A DNA stretch of 64,000 nt, taken from the NCBI GenBank assembly GCA_902729315.2, contig LR746274.1, forward strand, positions 6,507,037 through 6,571,036, given 5' to 3'. The notes below the pieces were generated by a model, which saw only the letters and a program-made list of their open reading frames with translations, did no database searches and was not told where the DNA came from. Shown in pieces: positions 1-12,204 of the stretch. This DNA comes from Spirodela intermedia. Lineage: Eukaryota > Streptophyta > Magnoliopsida > Alismatales > Araceae. How positions within the stretch are numbered: the stretch's first letter is position 1; every line of letters begins with the position of its first letter. A program made the position numbers and the translations under genes.

Positions 1-3000
1 GCTGCAGGAGGTTAGGCAGAATACTTGGGTGATCCCCTGGGGGCATGTTAACCAGGTTCATCCAGTTCTGAGGCCGGCTGTGGAGGCCTGGAGGGGTGAA
101 CTGGTGGGGCATGCCCCCACCATAGGGGAGCCCATGAGACAGCCCAGCCGCCAGATGAATCTGGGAAGCAGAGAGAGGAGAGAGATTCGGCGAGGAAAAG
201 GGCATCTGGGCACCGGGTGGGGGGAGAGAGGGAACGACTGTGTGGTGTGACTGGTTGGGAGAACCCTGGGATCGATGGCCGGGTGGAGGGTAAGATGTGA
301 AGGAGGAGTTGGGCACGGGGATGGGCTTGCTGGGAATGATGTGTTGCTGCTTCTGTTCCTGCTGCGGCTCGGGGTATGATGATGTTCTGTAAATTCGTCC
401 GGGTTCTTCGATTTGGGCTGGAGAATATGCATCCAAAAACCGCTGCTTGCCTTCCTGAATGCCATCAGCATCTAATAATGGCTGCTCGAGCCAGTTCAAG
501 TCCATCTCCTGAGACCAATCCGCAGCAGACGAGCCTGAGGAGATGATTGATCAAGGAGACCGGGTCAAGAAAGTTCATTGAAAACAAAAAACTTCAATCA
601 AGCGGCAGCAGACAACTCAAGTCAAAGGATGAACAAATATTAAATTAAAAAACTGTGGATCAAAGAGAAATAATTGTATATATAAAACTATGCTGATCAT
701 ATTAATTAGGTAAGGAGAAGATCTTGCTGGTTGCACCGACAAGGGCCCCACGAAGAGGTGAACCCAGAGCGAGTTCCACTGCAAAATGTAAGCATCAGCA
801 AATCACATAGACCAACGATTTTATCTGAATTCAGTTTCATCCAATAATGTTCGTGAAGAATTCACATAAAATCAACGTAGAAAAAATATAACCAAACTTA
901 TAAAAGGGTCTCATGAACTCCAGATCAATTTTCATTGTAAACGATTACCAAAGAAGTAATCGTTGTCCCTCCAAGAATAAAAAAATGAGAATGCTCTTAG
1001 GATCATGCCATGGAACCCATTTATTTGAGCAACAGAACGTAATTTCATGGAACCCATGTTAGGCCCGCAACAAGGATGGATTTTTGGAGCAGACTACCGT
1101 GATTGGTTGGTTTTAAGATTAGACAAAGCATCTTGTCCATAAATATGCATGAAGGAAAAAAAAACTTTCCAAAAAATATGTATCAGCAAAAAGTGGGTTA
1201 AAGATGATAAAAGTATAAAGTCAATGGGCAAATGATTATTCTATGAAAATTTATGGAAAAAAGTTATTTATATCACAGTGAAGCTGCGGGAACATAACCC
1301 ACTGAAGTAACAACAGACTCAATTTTGAGCAACAAACTGTTTTCAATGGTGGTGATCACATAACCCACCAAGACTCAAATTTTCAAATAAATTATAAAAA
1401 AAAACCACTGAAGTAACAACATAACTACTCACTTTCTCTTGGAAACAATCCTCTCTCACCAATGACTCCCACGCTCCTCAGTTCATTAACATCCTTGTTC
1501 AACTGAGAAGAAACAAAAGCAACATTATTGTACAAGGAAAGTAGAATTCGACAACAAAGAGTAAAATCGAACCTGAGCATGAATGAGGCATGACTTATAT
1601 GCGAACATAACAAGAATGTGAGACTTGCAGCATGTTCAAATAAGATATTGCAGCCATGATTGATTGGTTTGAAGATTAGGCAAAGCATCTTTGTCCGTAA
1701 ATATGTATGAAGAAAAAAAATTCCAAAAATATGCAACAGCCAAAATATCTTACATCGATTGATACTGTATATCAACCAATACAAAAAACTTTTCTTACAG
1801 CTTTAGGATCTTTTTCTTTTGGCAATCACAGAAGCCTTATCAATATGCTCTACTTCAGAGCGACCCTCTGCCCAATATATCATAGAATGTGCAGTGTAGC
1901 CTGATATCATGATTTAATATCTACTTCCCCTGATCGATAAAACGATTTTTTTCCCTCAAAATAAAAATTACACCAAAGGAAGGATAATAAGATGAAGAAA
2001 AAGATCGGGCAGGAACCCAAACCAAGCAGAAGTATTCTGATGAGCAGCTTAATTGTTTCAGAAGTTCTTTGGGCTACTAGAGTTATCAAGATAACCAAAC
2101 AAGTGAATAAATTTGAAATTTTGGTCAAAATCAGTATGAGTAAAAATATGACACTACAGTGTTGGAAAAGGGAATATACACAACATTTGAACGGAGAAAC
2201 AAGTCATTTGATGATGGATCATGGATGCTGCTCCTCATACATAAAACTATAGGGAAGATATGTGAAGTATCCATTTGAAAATCAAACGTTACCACCAAAA
2301 ATATGTTTACAATAAGATAATCAATGATCGTCCACAGTATACCAAGTGCATTCTATCCACCATGTCATCATATGTATAACATTCTCCCTGAAATATAATT
2401 TTATCAAGAAAACAAGACGTCCATGTGACTAACCTTTGACAATGTGTTTGTAAGATCATCTAAAGATGATAAAGATCCTAATTCTTCACCCTGCAAAGAG
2501 CACAATAATGGTGTCAACATCAATGGAAAACAGTGCCACTGGCATCTTCGTTCCTCAACAGCTATTGAAAAGTTCATACAGAGCACAGATATCATAATAT
2601 ACCAGCGGCCACATTCTCTTTGACAAATTGAGAAAAGATGTGCAATAGGTACAGCCATTGATGAAACAAAAAGTGTACGCCATACCTATGAATAATAACT
2701 GCTCATTGATCACGATGATCAAATATTAGCCGATACTTTATACAATTTGAAAATTTCAGCACATGACTAGCACACTTCATTAATATTAGTCACTACAATC
2801 AATGTCATATGCATGAATAATTAGTGAAAATCGAACGAGATAATAAAAAATGATCCAATATTTCCAGCAAAGAGATTGTCAGTTGAAATCAAAATATAGT
2901 TCTACACACATTAAAAAATTTAAAGAAAACTACAACAGCCTGAAGTTTGACTGAGTCTCGTTTCATTACCTCTCTAGGTGGACTTTCATATTATTTGTTT

Positions 3001-5056
3001 CTCTGTTGTTCGTCAAAGAAAGTTATTCATGAAAATGGCAAAGGTCTTATTGGTCTCTTTATGAAACACATCCACAGGATCAGACCAGGAGGATGGGCTA
3101 AGAAATCAAAAGGTTTCAAGACAGACCTAAAATTGGCTTATCCTTGTGGATCAGCCACCATGCAATGATCTGGGTGTTCAATTTTCCAACACAATCTCAA
3201 GTCAAACGATGAGGGACTATTCAGCATGGAGAAAACCCACATTCGCAGTAACGAAAGAATATCATAAGCATAGAAAAGCGAAAATGAAGAAGAAACGAAG
3301 GTGTGGGGGGATGAAGATGACAAGAAAGAAGAGTAGAGAAAAAAAGGAAAAAATAATAAAATGGTCATAAAATAAAAAATGAGCATAAATACGAAAAATG
3401 AAAAAATCATTAAATTCATAAAGACATGGGGAATACCAACTTCGACAACATAGAATAACAACCAATAAAAGTAGCAAGCACAACACGTTGACAACAACAG
3501 AAAAAAAATTACAATACTTCAATTCAACACTTCCTGACTCTACAAGAAGGTTTCTTTTAACCATTCACCATTTCCAAGCAATAAAAAGAAAATTTGAGCA
3601 GAACGTGGCATTGGAAAAAGATACAGGTAACGTCTATCAATTGATCAATTAACCAGAAGTACATCAGTTTCCGCTAGATGTGCAATCTCTTATCGATACA
3701 AATAGTAGCTAGGTACTTAAGACATTCTCTCAGCCATTAAAATGCGGTCAGAAATCAACAAGCTCCCAACTATTTTTATTGCAATGAAAAAATTAAAAGG
3801 AATCTGGTAGAAGACATTAAGTCAGAAAAAAATACGACAGGAAAACACATTAACTAGCACAAATCCAGACAACAAATTCCGATTTCGTACTAACTGAAGT
3901 TTATACACGTAGTATGAAACTCGGTGTTCAATGAAATGAAAATGAGTTAGAATTATTTTTTTCTCCTTAACATGAACAGGCACGCCTTAACATCCCCAAA
4001 TTTTGGTAAAAATTAGTGGTACAAATTTTCATGCATACAATGATCACGAGCTCATATAGAATCTCAAAGAATTTCGTCTCTAATACGATTTCAAGGAAAA
4101 TACGTGAAAAAAACCTGAACATTCTTTAACCTCAGTAAGGCACTCGGGAGGACATACAAAAAGAATTTTTAGGGAAGCTTTCATCAGAAACTATTTCAGT
4201 GAAGAGGAATACAAGGAGACCAAAAAGGGAAGTCTTCATTTACCACCACCGAATTCTGAGGCCTAATAAAGCGTGGAAGAAAGTTATGGAAACATATTTC
4301 GACGTGAAATGAAGAAGCTACCTCATCCCTGTCCCCAAGTGAGGAATAGCGGTTATTAATGTCGTCCGCCCCAAGGAATACAACATCTTCATCCTCGTCA
4401 TCCTCAAGTCCCCCCAATTCAACCTCTTCTACCGCATCCTTCCCAAAGAAGGCATACTGGGAAGCATCAAATCTTGTATCAACTGCGGAAAGACCCAATA
4501 CCCACGTCAGGTTGAAGACGCGGCAATTCGATCGAACCAATATTCTGGATATGAAAGGGAGGCGTTCGGAAAATTAAAGAAAACATAAAAATAATGCAAA
4601 ATCCAAAGAATTTATGAAGCGAATGGCTGAAACAGCCTAATGTTCCTTCCCAATATGTAAGAAATGCAGTATTCTCCGGCCGATTGAGAGAGTTCGATAA
4701 ATTAACGGGAGAGAACAAAATACAGCGAACGGACGCCGCAACTGGTTGAAGCAAGTCCATATATTTCTTCCCAAAATGAAAAAAATACTGGGGGACTGGT
4801 CCTAGCATCCCCGACGCGATTACGGGCAGATTTCTATCATAAAACCAAACGATTAAATATCAATGACAGATGCAGGGGATAATAAATTATAAATTCTGGA
4901 AAACCAGATCAGTTCCGGGGGGATTCCCCCGCAAATCGGGGAAACCTGAAACCATGAGCAAAAATATGAGAAACCCTAAAACAGACCTGGGCAATCCCCA
5001 CCCAGTTTCCCCGGACCGTCTCCGGGAGCCTCCCCACAGAACCCGAGTTCGTCCAT
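1..5056 (-). CDS. PAT1: PAT1 homolog, mRNA-decapping activator (N-terminal part, truncated by left edge)
   Basis: Five exons on the minus strand read in phase: 4987-5056, 4322-4482, 2434-2490, 1433-1502 and 1-534, giving the first 297 residues. The gene continues past position 1. Visible family marks are RFDASQYAFFGKD followed by EVELGGLED, then LSSLDDLTNTLSKLN, VGVIGERG, RESSSSAADW, YRTSSYP, PNSSFTSYPPPGHRSQGSP and AGLSHGLPYGGGMPHQFTPP, all in the order found in plant PAT1. PAT1 links deadenylation to decapping: it binds LSM1-7 and a DDX6-type helicase in P-bodies, and in Arabidopsis it is an MPK4 target. The start codon (MDELGF) and the exon 1 donor are the least certain parts; a donor about 14 bases earlier would also keep frame. 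The larger C-terminal domain lies outside the window. The low-complexity Pro/Gln/Ser-rich middle is normal for the family. Confidence 0.9.
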
Positions 5057-6239
5057 CTCCACAACCCCGAAGCCACGCCACGCCACGCCGCCGCCCACTA
5101 AAATCTCGGCAGCGCCTGGATCCCAGAAACCCTAGACAACGATTAGAACCGCCAGCCTTCTGGGAATCTCTCAGCGACGATCGGGTGCCGGTAGCATGGG
5201 AACACGAAGCCTATCCTCGGCTTGCAAGACAAAGGATTTGTGTTGCCGGCGGTGGGGGGAGAGGTAGTGAGACTGGTGGAAGCGGCCTTCCCACCTCCCC
5301 ACGAGGTATACACAACGGATCTCCTCCGTTCGTTTCGCCTCTCCACACTGATCTAACCTCCGGGGGGAAAACTCCTACCCGGACCCGGGCGAAGTCAAAA
5401 TCAGCCTTTATATGGAAAATACCGAATCTTCGAAGAATAATGAGGAGGAAATATTAGGCACACAAGTTTAAGAAAAAAGCGTTAGCCCCTCCTGATGATG
5501 GGCTCTCTCTCTCATCATATCAACATTCCTTGCTGATAGGATGGGAGAGAAAATGTGCTTCGGGCTTTCTGACTGGAAAGGACTAGCCTGAGAAAACCAT
5601 GAAGCCTGAATCCAGCTTTGATAGAGACCAGGCGTAACCCATTTTGTTCGAGTGGGCTGTTAGTAGGCCATTGCCTCCCCTGATTTTGCCCAAATCCCAT
5701 GAACTGGGCCAACTGGGGTAGATACGTGATGGCCCAGGACGAAAGCTTTTACTGGGCTTTTGATAGCCCAATTAGGAAGCTGGCTCATGGACCTCGGCCC
5801 GCCACAATATTCCATGAGGCTACTTATGAGATATGTGGATGTGACATATGTGGAAGCTGCCATGGGCCAGCCGAAGTAGTCTATGAGGTCATTAAAAGAG
5901 GAGCCTTGACCTGCCAGAATAGCCTGTGAGCTTCTAAAACCCCATGACCTTGGGCTTATGTAATAGCTTATGCGATCGCTTCCTCTCATCACTCAAGACC
6001 ATCTCTTTGTTCTTGGTATTCTTCTTGGGAAAGCCCTTTAGGAGTGAGATGGAGAGAGATTTTGATGTGCCTGTAAATATTCAATGATTGAAGGTTTTCT
6101 GCAATTCAACACATTTAGAAGCTCTCGAAATAAAATAAATGTATCATCAAGAAACCCGCCGCCACTGGGATAAATCGTCCCTCTCTCTCGCTTGTCGGCC
6201 GCGGGATGAATAAACTGTGCAGTCAAGTGAAGAGTGAGA

Positions 6240-6680
6240 TACCCGGAGACCGAAAGGCCGGAGAGAGACAGACAGATAGAGACAGAGATAAAGAGAGATA
6301 GATGTCCAGTAACGGACAAGTCTTGTGAAGAGAGAGATAGGGAGAGACTCGCTGGCCGAGGGACCAGGATCATGGGGAGAGAGAGGAAGGTATATTCTGA
6401 ACCACCGACGGGCTATGCAGATATAGAGAGACAGAGAGGATCCAATTGCCGACTAGCAGATCTCTGGGGTGTGTCTTGGCGTGTTTGTGTGTGTGAGAGA
6501 GAGAGAGAGAGAAAGATGAATATACTACGGTTACCGACGTGCCGTGTAGAGAGAGAGAGAGACCTTGAGCCCCGTCTCAGGTCAAAGTGAATGCACCCGA
6601 CGAGCGTGGAGGGCCCATCTCTGGTCATGTCAAAGATATTTATAGACAACGAGAGAGAGAGATAGGAGAGGGAAGGGAAT
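6240..6680. repeat. Imperfect GA-rich microsatellite zone
   Basis: Interrupted GA, GACA and GAGATA runs dominate about 440 bases. Small pure GA blocks sit near 6495-6513 and 6548-6562. Frames here translate as Glu-Arg or Leu-Ser repeats and are not genes. Confidence 0.8.
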
Positions 6681-7859
6681 GGGCTTTCGGGTTGGACCCG
6701 ACTTTAAGACAAGGTTGGAGAATCGGGTGCCAGGTTGAGCGGTAGGCTTAATTGGAGGTTTAATCATAAAAATTCAAGGCTCTAGGTTTAAAATAATTTA
6801 TTATTCATTTCTGATATATTATCCATTTTTTAATTAAGCTCTTCAAGTATCGATTCACAGACAAAAAAATACCCGAGAGAGAGAAAGCGAGGGAGCGAGG
6901 GAGCGAGGGTGGCGAGGGAAAGGATGTTCCTCTAGAGACGGCCCGGGCCCAAGTCAGTATCGGCCCCACTCTAAGGCCTAAACCCAATCAAACCAGAGGC
7001 GCGCCACAACTTACCAAAAATAGTAATGAGAAGATTATGAATGGCCACCTCCGCCTACGCCCCCCCCCCCGTTCCACGTGGCCAAATATCATTCAATGGC
7101 TGACGCCCCATGATTTCTTTTATTTTGCTGAGATCTATGGCTATGGCTAGTATTAGAAGTTCATATTTCTATGTATAATTATTTTTAGTAAGAGAAATAA
7201 TTTAAAATTTCATAAAAATTGAATATAATGCAAACTAATCGAATAATTTCCTATATGTATCATTTATCAAGGAAAAATCACACTAATGGCATAATATTTA
7301 TATTACAAAGTTATTTATTATCATAAATATTATGACCCTTAATTTTTTTTCTCACTAAATGACTAAGTAATGGAAAGCTTCATCTCTCTATTATGACCAT
7401 GTTCTGGGTTTAAGTGAAAACCCTTGGAAGGAAAAAATGGTAACCACAAAGCATGAGAGAGGGAATGGGTGGCCAACTGCATCGTCCATCATTTGAGTGT
7501 CATTTTTTTTTAAAGATGGTAATATGTATATTCCCCTACTGGGAAATTTAGTACAAGTACGAGTGGATATGATAAGATGAAATAATTTCAAATAAAAGTA
7601 CAGGTGTGCCACGTGGATGCTCTGCCCGCACCTGCTAATCATCTTAGGATTCCCGTATTTAGACACTATTTAATTGGCCATTCCCCTGCCCAAAACCGGA
7701 TCTTGTCAAGATAGTAGGAAATTGACGGCACGTGCGAGCAGCATGGCCCTAGAGCGGGGGCCTTCTCATCCAAGATGTCTCATTTTGTTAAATAATAATA
7801 AAAATATGAGGAAGTCAACGGACCGAGGGTGACTGAGACCCTGATGAAGCGTGGAGCTG

Positions 7860-8310
7860 GGGCCTCTAGTTGAACCTACCAAAGAGAGAGAGACAGAGAG
7901 GACGGAATAATTAAAAGATAAAAAGGGAGGAATATCGTGTATTTTAAGACAAAGTGGTCGCGATAGAGAGAGACAGAGAGCGTGTATTTTAAGACAAAAG
8001 GATAATATAGAGAGATGGAGAGAGAGGATTTAAAACCTAAGTAGAGAGCGAGCGAGAGAGAGAGAGAGGATTAGACCAGTCGCGTACAGAGATGTAGGGG
8101 GAGAGAGAGTTTGAATACACGCTGATAGAGAGAGGATTCGACGACAAGTGCATAGTTCACAGGTTTATGCGTCATATGGAGCCACGTAGCAGAGGGACAG
8201 TGCGTAAAGATAGAAATTGAGATAGAGAGATAGAGGTAGATAAGCTACTTACATTTCTATATTTGTATGCGGAGACGAGGGGTGAGGGGAGGGGGGGGGG
8301 AAGGTAAGTA
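7860..8310. repeat. Second GA-rich zone with a 45-bp duplication
   Basis: GA-rich sequence like the 6.2-6.7 kb zone. The block CGTGTATTTTAAGACAAA occurs at about 7936 and again at about 7981, each followed by GATAGAGAGA-type sequence, so a unit of roughly 45 bases has been duplicated. Confidence 0.7.
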
Positions 8311-8945
8311 GAGAGGGAGGGAATAAGGTCGTTGGTAGGTGGGAGAGGGGGCGGTCAAACACACGTGCGACCGGCACGTTGGGGACCTTCAAGTGCCGTG
8401 CTGTCCGAATCCGAAGCCTTTGACCGACCAGTTTTCACTGTCGGGCGGCCGACTGGCAGCCGACAAAGGTTTTCCTTGCTCTCATGCTACCATTTCCGGA
8501 CTTTTTCACATGATAAAATATTATAATAAAATGTTTTAATTTATCTTAAACCGTAAATTTGGATTAAGCTGCCGATCGTATCGGATGGGTGAGGTTTTAA
8601 TCAGTCGGAGGAGCCCACGTGGATTAATAATATTGTCTGGACGTTAAAATATTTAATAATGACGCTATATTTATGAAAAAATATAACAAAAAATATCTAT
8701 TAATTAAATAACTTTGTACAAGTTTGTAGATATACATTTATATTTATCCAAGCCGCTGCTTAGGACAGTGCTTTGTCCGAAGATTTGGGAAAAGATAATA
8801 CGCGTAAACCCTCCCTCCTTTCGAGTACTATCGTGCGCCGGTTCGTCCGGGTCTCGGGCAGCCTCATTTATCCTACGCCGATTTGCCGCCCCACTACATA
8901 TATGGGATTTGGGCCAGGTGGTATTCTTCGTCCTTCCACTTCCGC

Positions 8946-8963
8946 CTCTCTCTCTCTCTCTCT
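8946..8963 (+). repeat. CT tract upstream of the patatin-like start codon
   Basis: About nine CT dinucleotides some 65 bases before the ATG at 9029, probably in the 5' leader. Such Y-patch/CT sequences are common around plant transcription starts. Confidence 0.7.
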
Positions 8964-9028
8964 GTCACTCGCGCTCGCTCGCTAGGCTCTCCCTGTCTGG
9001 TCTGTCTCTAGGAACCGGTGGAGAGGGA

Positions 9029-10613
9029 ATGTCGGCGCCGGCGGAGATTGCTCTGAAGGAGCCGACCTTCAACATGGACAAGCTCAGCTACGAGATCTTC
9101 TCCATCCTGGAGTCGAAGTTCCTCTTTGGATACGACGAGCCGAATCTCCAGCTCCACGCCGCGCTTCCGCAGACGGTCTCTGCCGCATCGTCTTCCACCG
9201 GGAGGATCCGAATCCTCTCGGTGGACGCCGCAGGGGCCACCGACGGCCTCCTTGCCGCGGCCTCCCTGGCTCAGCTCGAGTCCTCCCTGGAGAACCTATC
9301 GGGGGTGGCTGCCGCTCGAATAGCCGATTTTTTCGACGTCGCCGCAGGATCTGGCGTTGGAGGAGTCCTCGTCGCCCTCCTCTTCACCCGCGGCCACGGC
9401 GGCCGTCCGCTGTTGTCCGCCGCCGAGGCTCTCGAGTTCATCGCCCGCAATCGCCGCGCGCTACAGTCGGCGGGGAAGAAGAAGGGGCCATTCGCCGGGA
9501 TCTTCCGGAGGAAGGGGGCGGCGGAGCCTATGGATCGGATCCTCAGGAGGATTTTCGGCGAATCGACACTGCGGGACACGTTGAAGCCTGTCCTGATCCC
9601 CTGCTACGATCTCTCCACGGGCGCGCCATTCCTCTTCTCTCGTGCAGATGCCATCGAGACGGTGGGCTATGACTTCCTGATCCGTGAGGTGTGTGCCGCC
9701 ACGGTCGACGCAGCGAGGATGCGGTCCGTCGACGGGAAGACGGCTATTGATGCTGTAGATGGTGGCGTTGCAGTGGGGAATCCCGCCGCAGCTGCCATCA
9801 CGCACGTTCTCAACAACAGGATGGAGTTCCCTTTTGTCACCAGCGTCGAGGATCTTCTGGTGTTGTCCCTCGGCAACGGGGAGTCCGTGCCGGTGTGCGG
9901 CGGCCGACGGAAAAAGAAGCGCTCTCCGGCGTCGGCGTCAGAGATCCTGAGGATCGCCGGCGAGGGCGCCTCCGATATGGTATAGAACCTCCTCGCCCGC
10001 CCCTTCAGGGGTCCTCGAACCATTAACCGCATCAGTCCAGTCGAGGAGGACATCCACGTTTCAGATCCTCACGATGCGCGGTTATGATTCGCTGAAACTT
10101 TTTCATATTATTAATTCTTTTCCTAATATGGTAGGTGGACCAGGCGGCGTCCATGGCGTTCGGTCAGAACAAGACGAGCAACTACGTCAGGATTCAGGCA
10201 CACTCCCCGATCTCCCACCATTCGATAATCTCGCAAAGAAAAATCCTTCGTATTACAGCGGGGAGTCGAATTATCATTTCCGTTTCCTCAATTTCTTGAT
10301 CCAGGCCAGCGTCTTCGACTCCGGCAGATTCCGCGCCGGCAGCGGCGGCGCCGAGCTGCAGGCCGCGACCGAGGAGCTGCTGGCGCAGAAGAGCGTGGAG
10401 TCTGTCCTATTCAGGGGGAGGAGGGTGTCGGAGAGCTCCAACGGGGAGAAGCTGGAGTGGGTGGCGGCGGAGCTGGTGAAGGAGCACGAGGGCCGGAAGA
10501 GGTGCCCCATTCCCGTCGTCGTCCTCAAGCAGGGCAGCCCCCGAAGCTCCTCCTGCTCTCTCTCGAGCTCCTGCTCTCATTCTCCGATCCCCGCGGCCGC
10601 GTCACCCAGGTAG
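9029..10613 (+). CDS. Patatin-related phospholipase A, class III (pPLAIII-like)
   Basis: Three exons (9029-9979, 10135-10197, 10305-10613) give 440 residues. The patatin fold is recognisable: ILSVDAAGATDGLLAA stands where active patatins have the DGGG/RG oxyanion loop, DFFDVAAGSGVGGVLVALL stands at the nucleophile elbow, and AIDAVDGGVAVGNPAAAA carries the Asp-Gly-Gly of the catalytic dyad. The elbow reads GSGVG rather than GxSxG, the known hallmark of the pPLAIII subclass, which acts weakly on phospholipids and galactolipids and affects cell elongation and lignocellulose. MAFGQNKTSNYVRIQ and the C-terminal VESVLFRGRRV block also fit pPLAIII. Intron 2 seems to start with GC after ATTCAG; the only nearby GT (10186) would delete the conserved VRIQ. 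An in-frame ATG at 8714 precedes the chosen start, but only the region from MSAPAE on looks like the family. Confidence 0.88.
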
Positions 10614-11661
10614 CCCCCCCCTCCTCCTAACATATCCCCATCCGCCACCCTCTCCTCCTCCGGCGGCCCTTCCCCCCTCGTGAGAAAGAAACTCGGGGAA
10701 GAAGAAAATGAACCCGTGGTTTAGCAGACAAGTTACATCTGCGGGTAACCCATGAGAGACTGCCTTCCCCACCCCCCCTTGCGGATCTTTTGCAGAACCG
10801 GTGTCGGCCATGAGCGGCAACTATTGTGGCGCCGCCCGGGGGGGGGAGGGGGGGGGGCGGTGCGGGGCATCCCTTTGTCTTCCTTCCTCTGCCACCTTCC
10901 ACCGTCCTCTGCAGTGTGTAGCTCCCATCGTTTTTTTATACCCTTTTAGGCTCCTAGGCGGCACAATCCTGACGGTCCATATTGAGCGTGGTCCGATGAT
11001 GTACAGTCGATGTCAACGTTCAAGTGTGGGTGACCACCACCAGCAGAATCGAGATTCGCATCTTCCTCCCAAATTTTGCATTTTAATCGCCTGCAAATCT
11101 CTAATCTTAATCTCCCCTCCCCCCAGAAAAAGACTACAAATTCTCCTTTCTTGTGAACATAACCTTTTCAAGACTTTCTAACCCCCATCATCCAGAGCTA
11201 TAATCGTTGGAATTACGTAAATAAGACCCATATGATTAATTTCCCAAGGGAAGTTAAAGTTCCTACTTTAGCTCCACCACTTTCTCTTTTTCAAATATAT
11301 TCATGATAGATATAATTAAATCATTTTTAAAGAACTCTTAGCGTTCCTCGATCAGACGCGTGTCACCCTCCCTCTCTCTCTCTCTCTCTAGCTAGGGTAA
11401 GTAAGTGCACATGAAGGGTTGGGGAGGAGCTTTTAGAGAGTGGAGAGAGAAAGGAGAAGAGATGCAGTCGGGCTTTTCCCCGTCCTCTTTTGCGGCGTGG
11501 CTACTCTCCGTGCTCCACCCTCTCCTCAGTAGAAAAGAGTCCCCCCCTCCGGTGGGTCAACGTGGGTTCTCCCTCTAACTACTGGGCGGATCCTTGTAAC
11601 TTCACACCGCCCCACTCTCCGTCCACTGCCGATGGGTCACCATCATCAAGGTAGGGGGGGG

Positions 11662-11695
<34 letters not shown>

Positions 11696-12204
11696 CTTAT
11701 ATCAACAGGGAATGAATAAAAAATAAAACATTTGTAAAATAATTATTCAAGAATGTATTTTTCATATTTTTATTTATAAAGTAATGACGATATTTAAGAT
11801 AATTAGTAGACGAAATGTCCGGGAGTGGACAACTAAGGAGTAGTTTTTATCATTACATGTTGTGGTGGAGAAAGAGGGGAAGGTTCCCAAAAGATAAGGG
11901 ATTGCCATAAAGAGACGTGGCAGAAGTAATTGCTTCCACGTGGCAATCAAAGCTTATGGCCTAAAAACTCTTCGATGCCCAGCCTTGGTCCAAAAAGGGC
12001 ATTATCGCCATTGGTGAGAACCCAATTTTATTTTCATTTTCTGAGCCATGTTAAGGCCCAAGTTCGTTTAAATGGGCCCATGTGTTAGGCCCACTTAGCC
12101 CATTAACGCGTAGGATAAGTACAGTTGACTACAGATAACCGTACCTCGGACGATTTGAACAGTTTGGGGGAGAGAGAGACAGAGAGAGAGAACGGAGGAC
12201 GGTG
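10614..12204. other. Intergenic region, patatin-like gene to HIBADH
   Basis: Contains the phospholipase 3' UTR, a GC-rich stretch with G/C runs near 10610-10860, a CT tract near 11372-11390, a pure GA tract at about 11662-11694, and an AT-rich part up to 11830. GGCCCA/TGGGCC elements at 12056-12100 and a GA tract at 12172-12190 probably belong to the HIBADH promoter and leader. No gene-like frame was recognised. Confidence 0.55.

Larger units (their letters stand above)
5057..9028. other. Intergenic region between PAT1 and the patatin-like gene
   Basis: Head-to-head spacer of about 4 kb between PAT1 (minus) and the phospholipase (plus). It holds the PAT1 promoter and 5' UTR (roughly 5057-5450, with an AAACCCTA-type telo-box just inside the gene near 4973), several TGGGCC/GGCCCA elements between 5640 and 5960, and two GA-rich zones listed separately. 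I see no credible coding exon; the open frames are repeats read as Glu-Arg or Leu-Ser. A short TATA-like stretch near 8897 may serve the phospholipase. Confidence 0.6.

Noticed and set aside
4870-5457. 195-codon plus-strand frame near the PAT1 start
   Set aside because: Antisense to PAT1 exon 1 and leader; Arg/Pro-rich composition without homology.
8714-9028. In-frame upstream extension of the patatin-like gene
   Set aside because: The extra 105 residues have no family similarity and include the CT tract read as Ser-Leu; the conserved protein starts at 9029.
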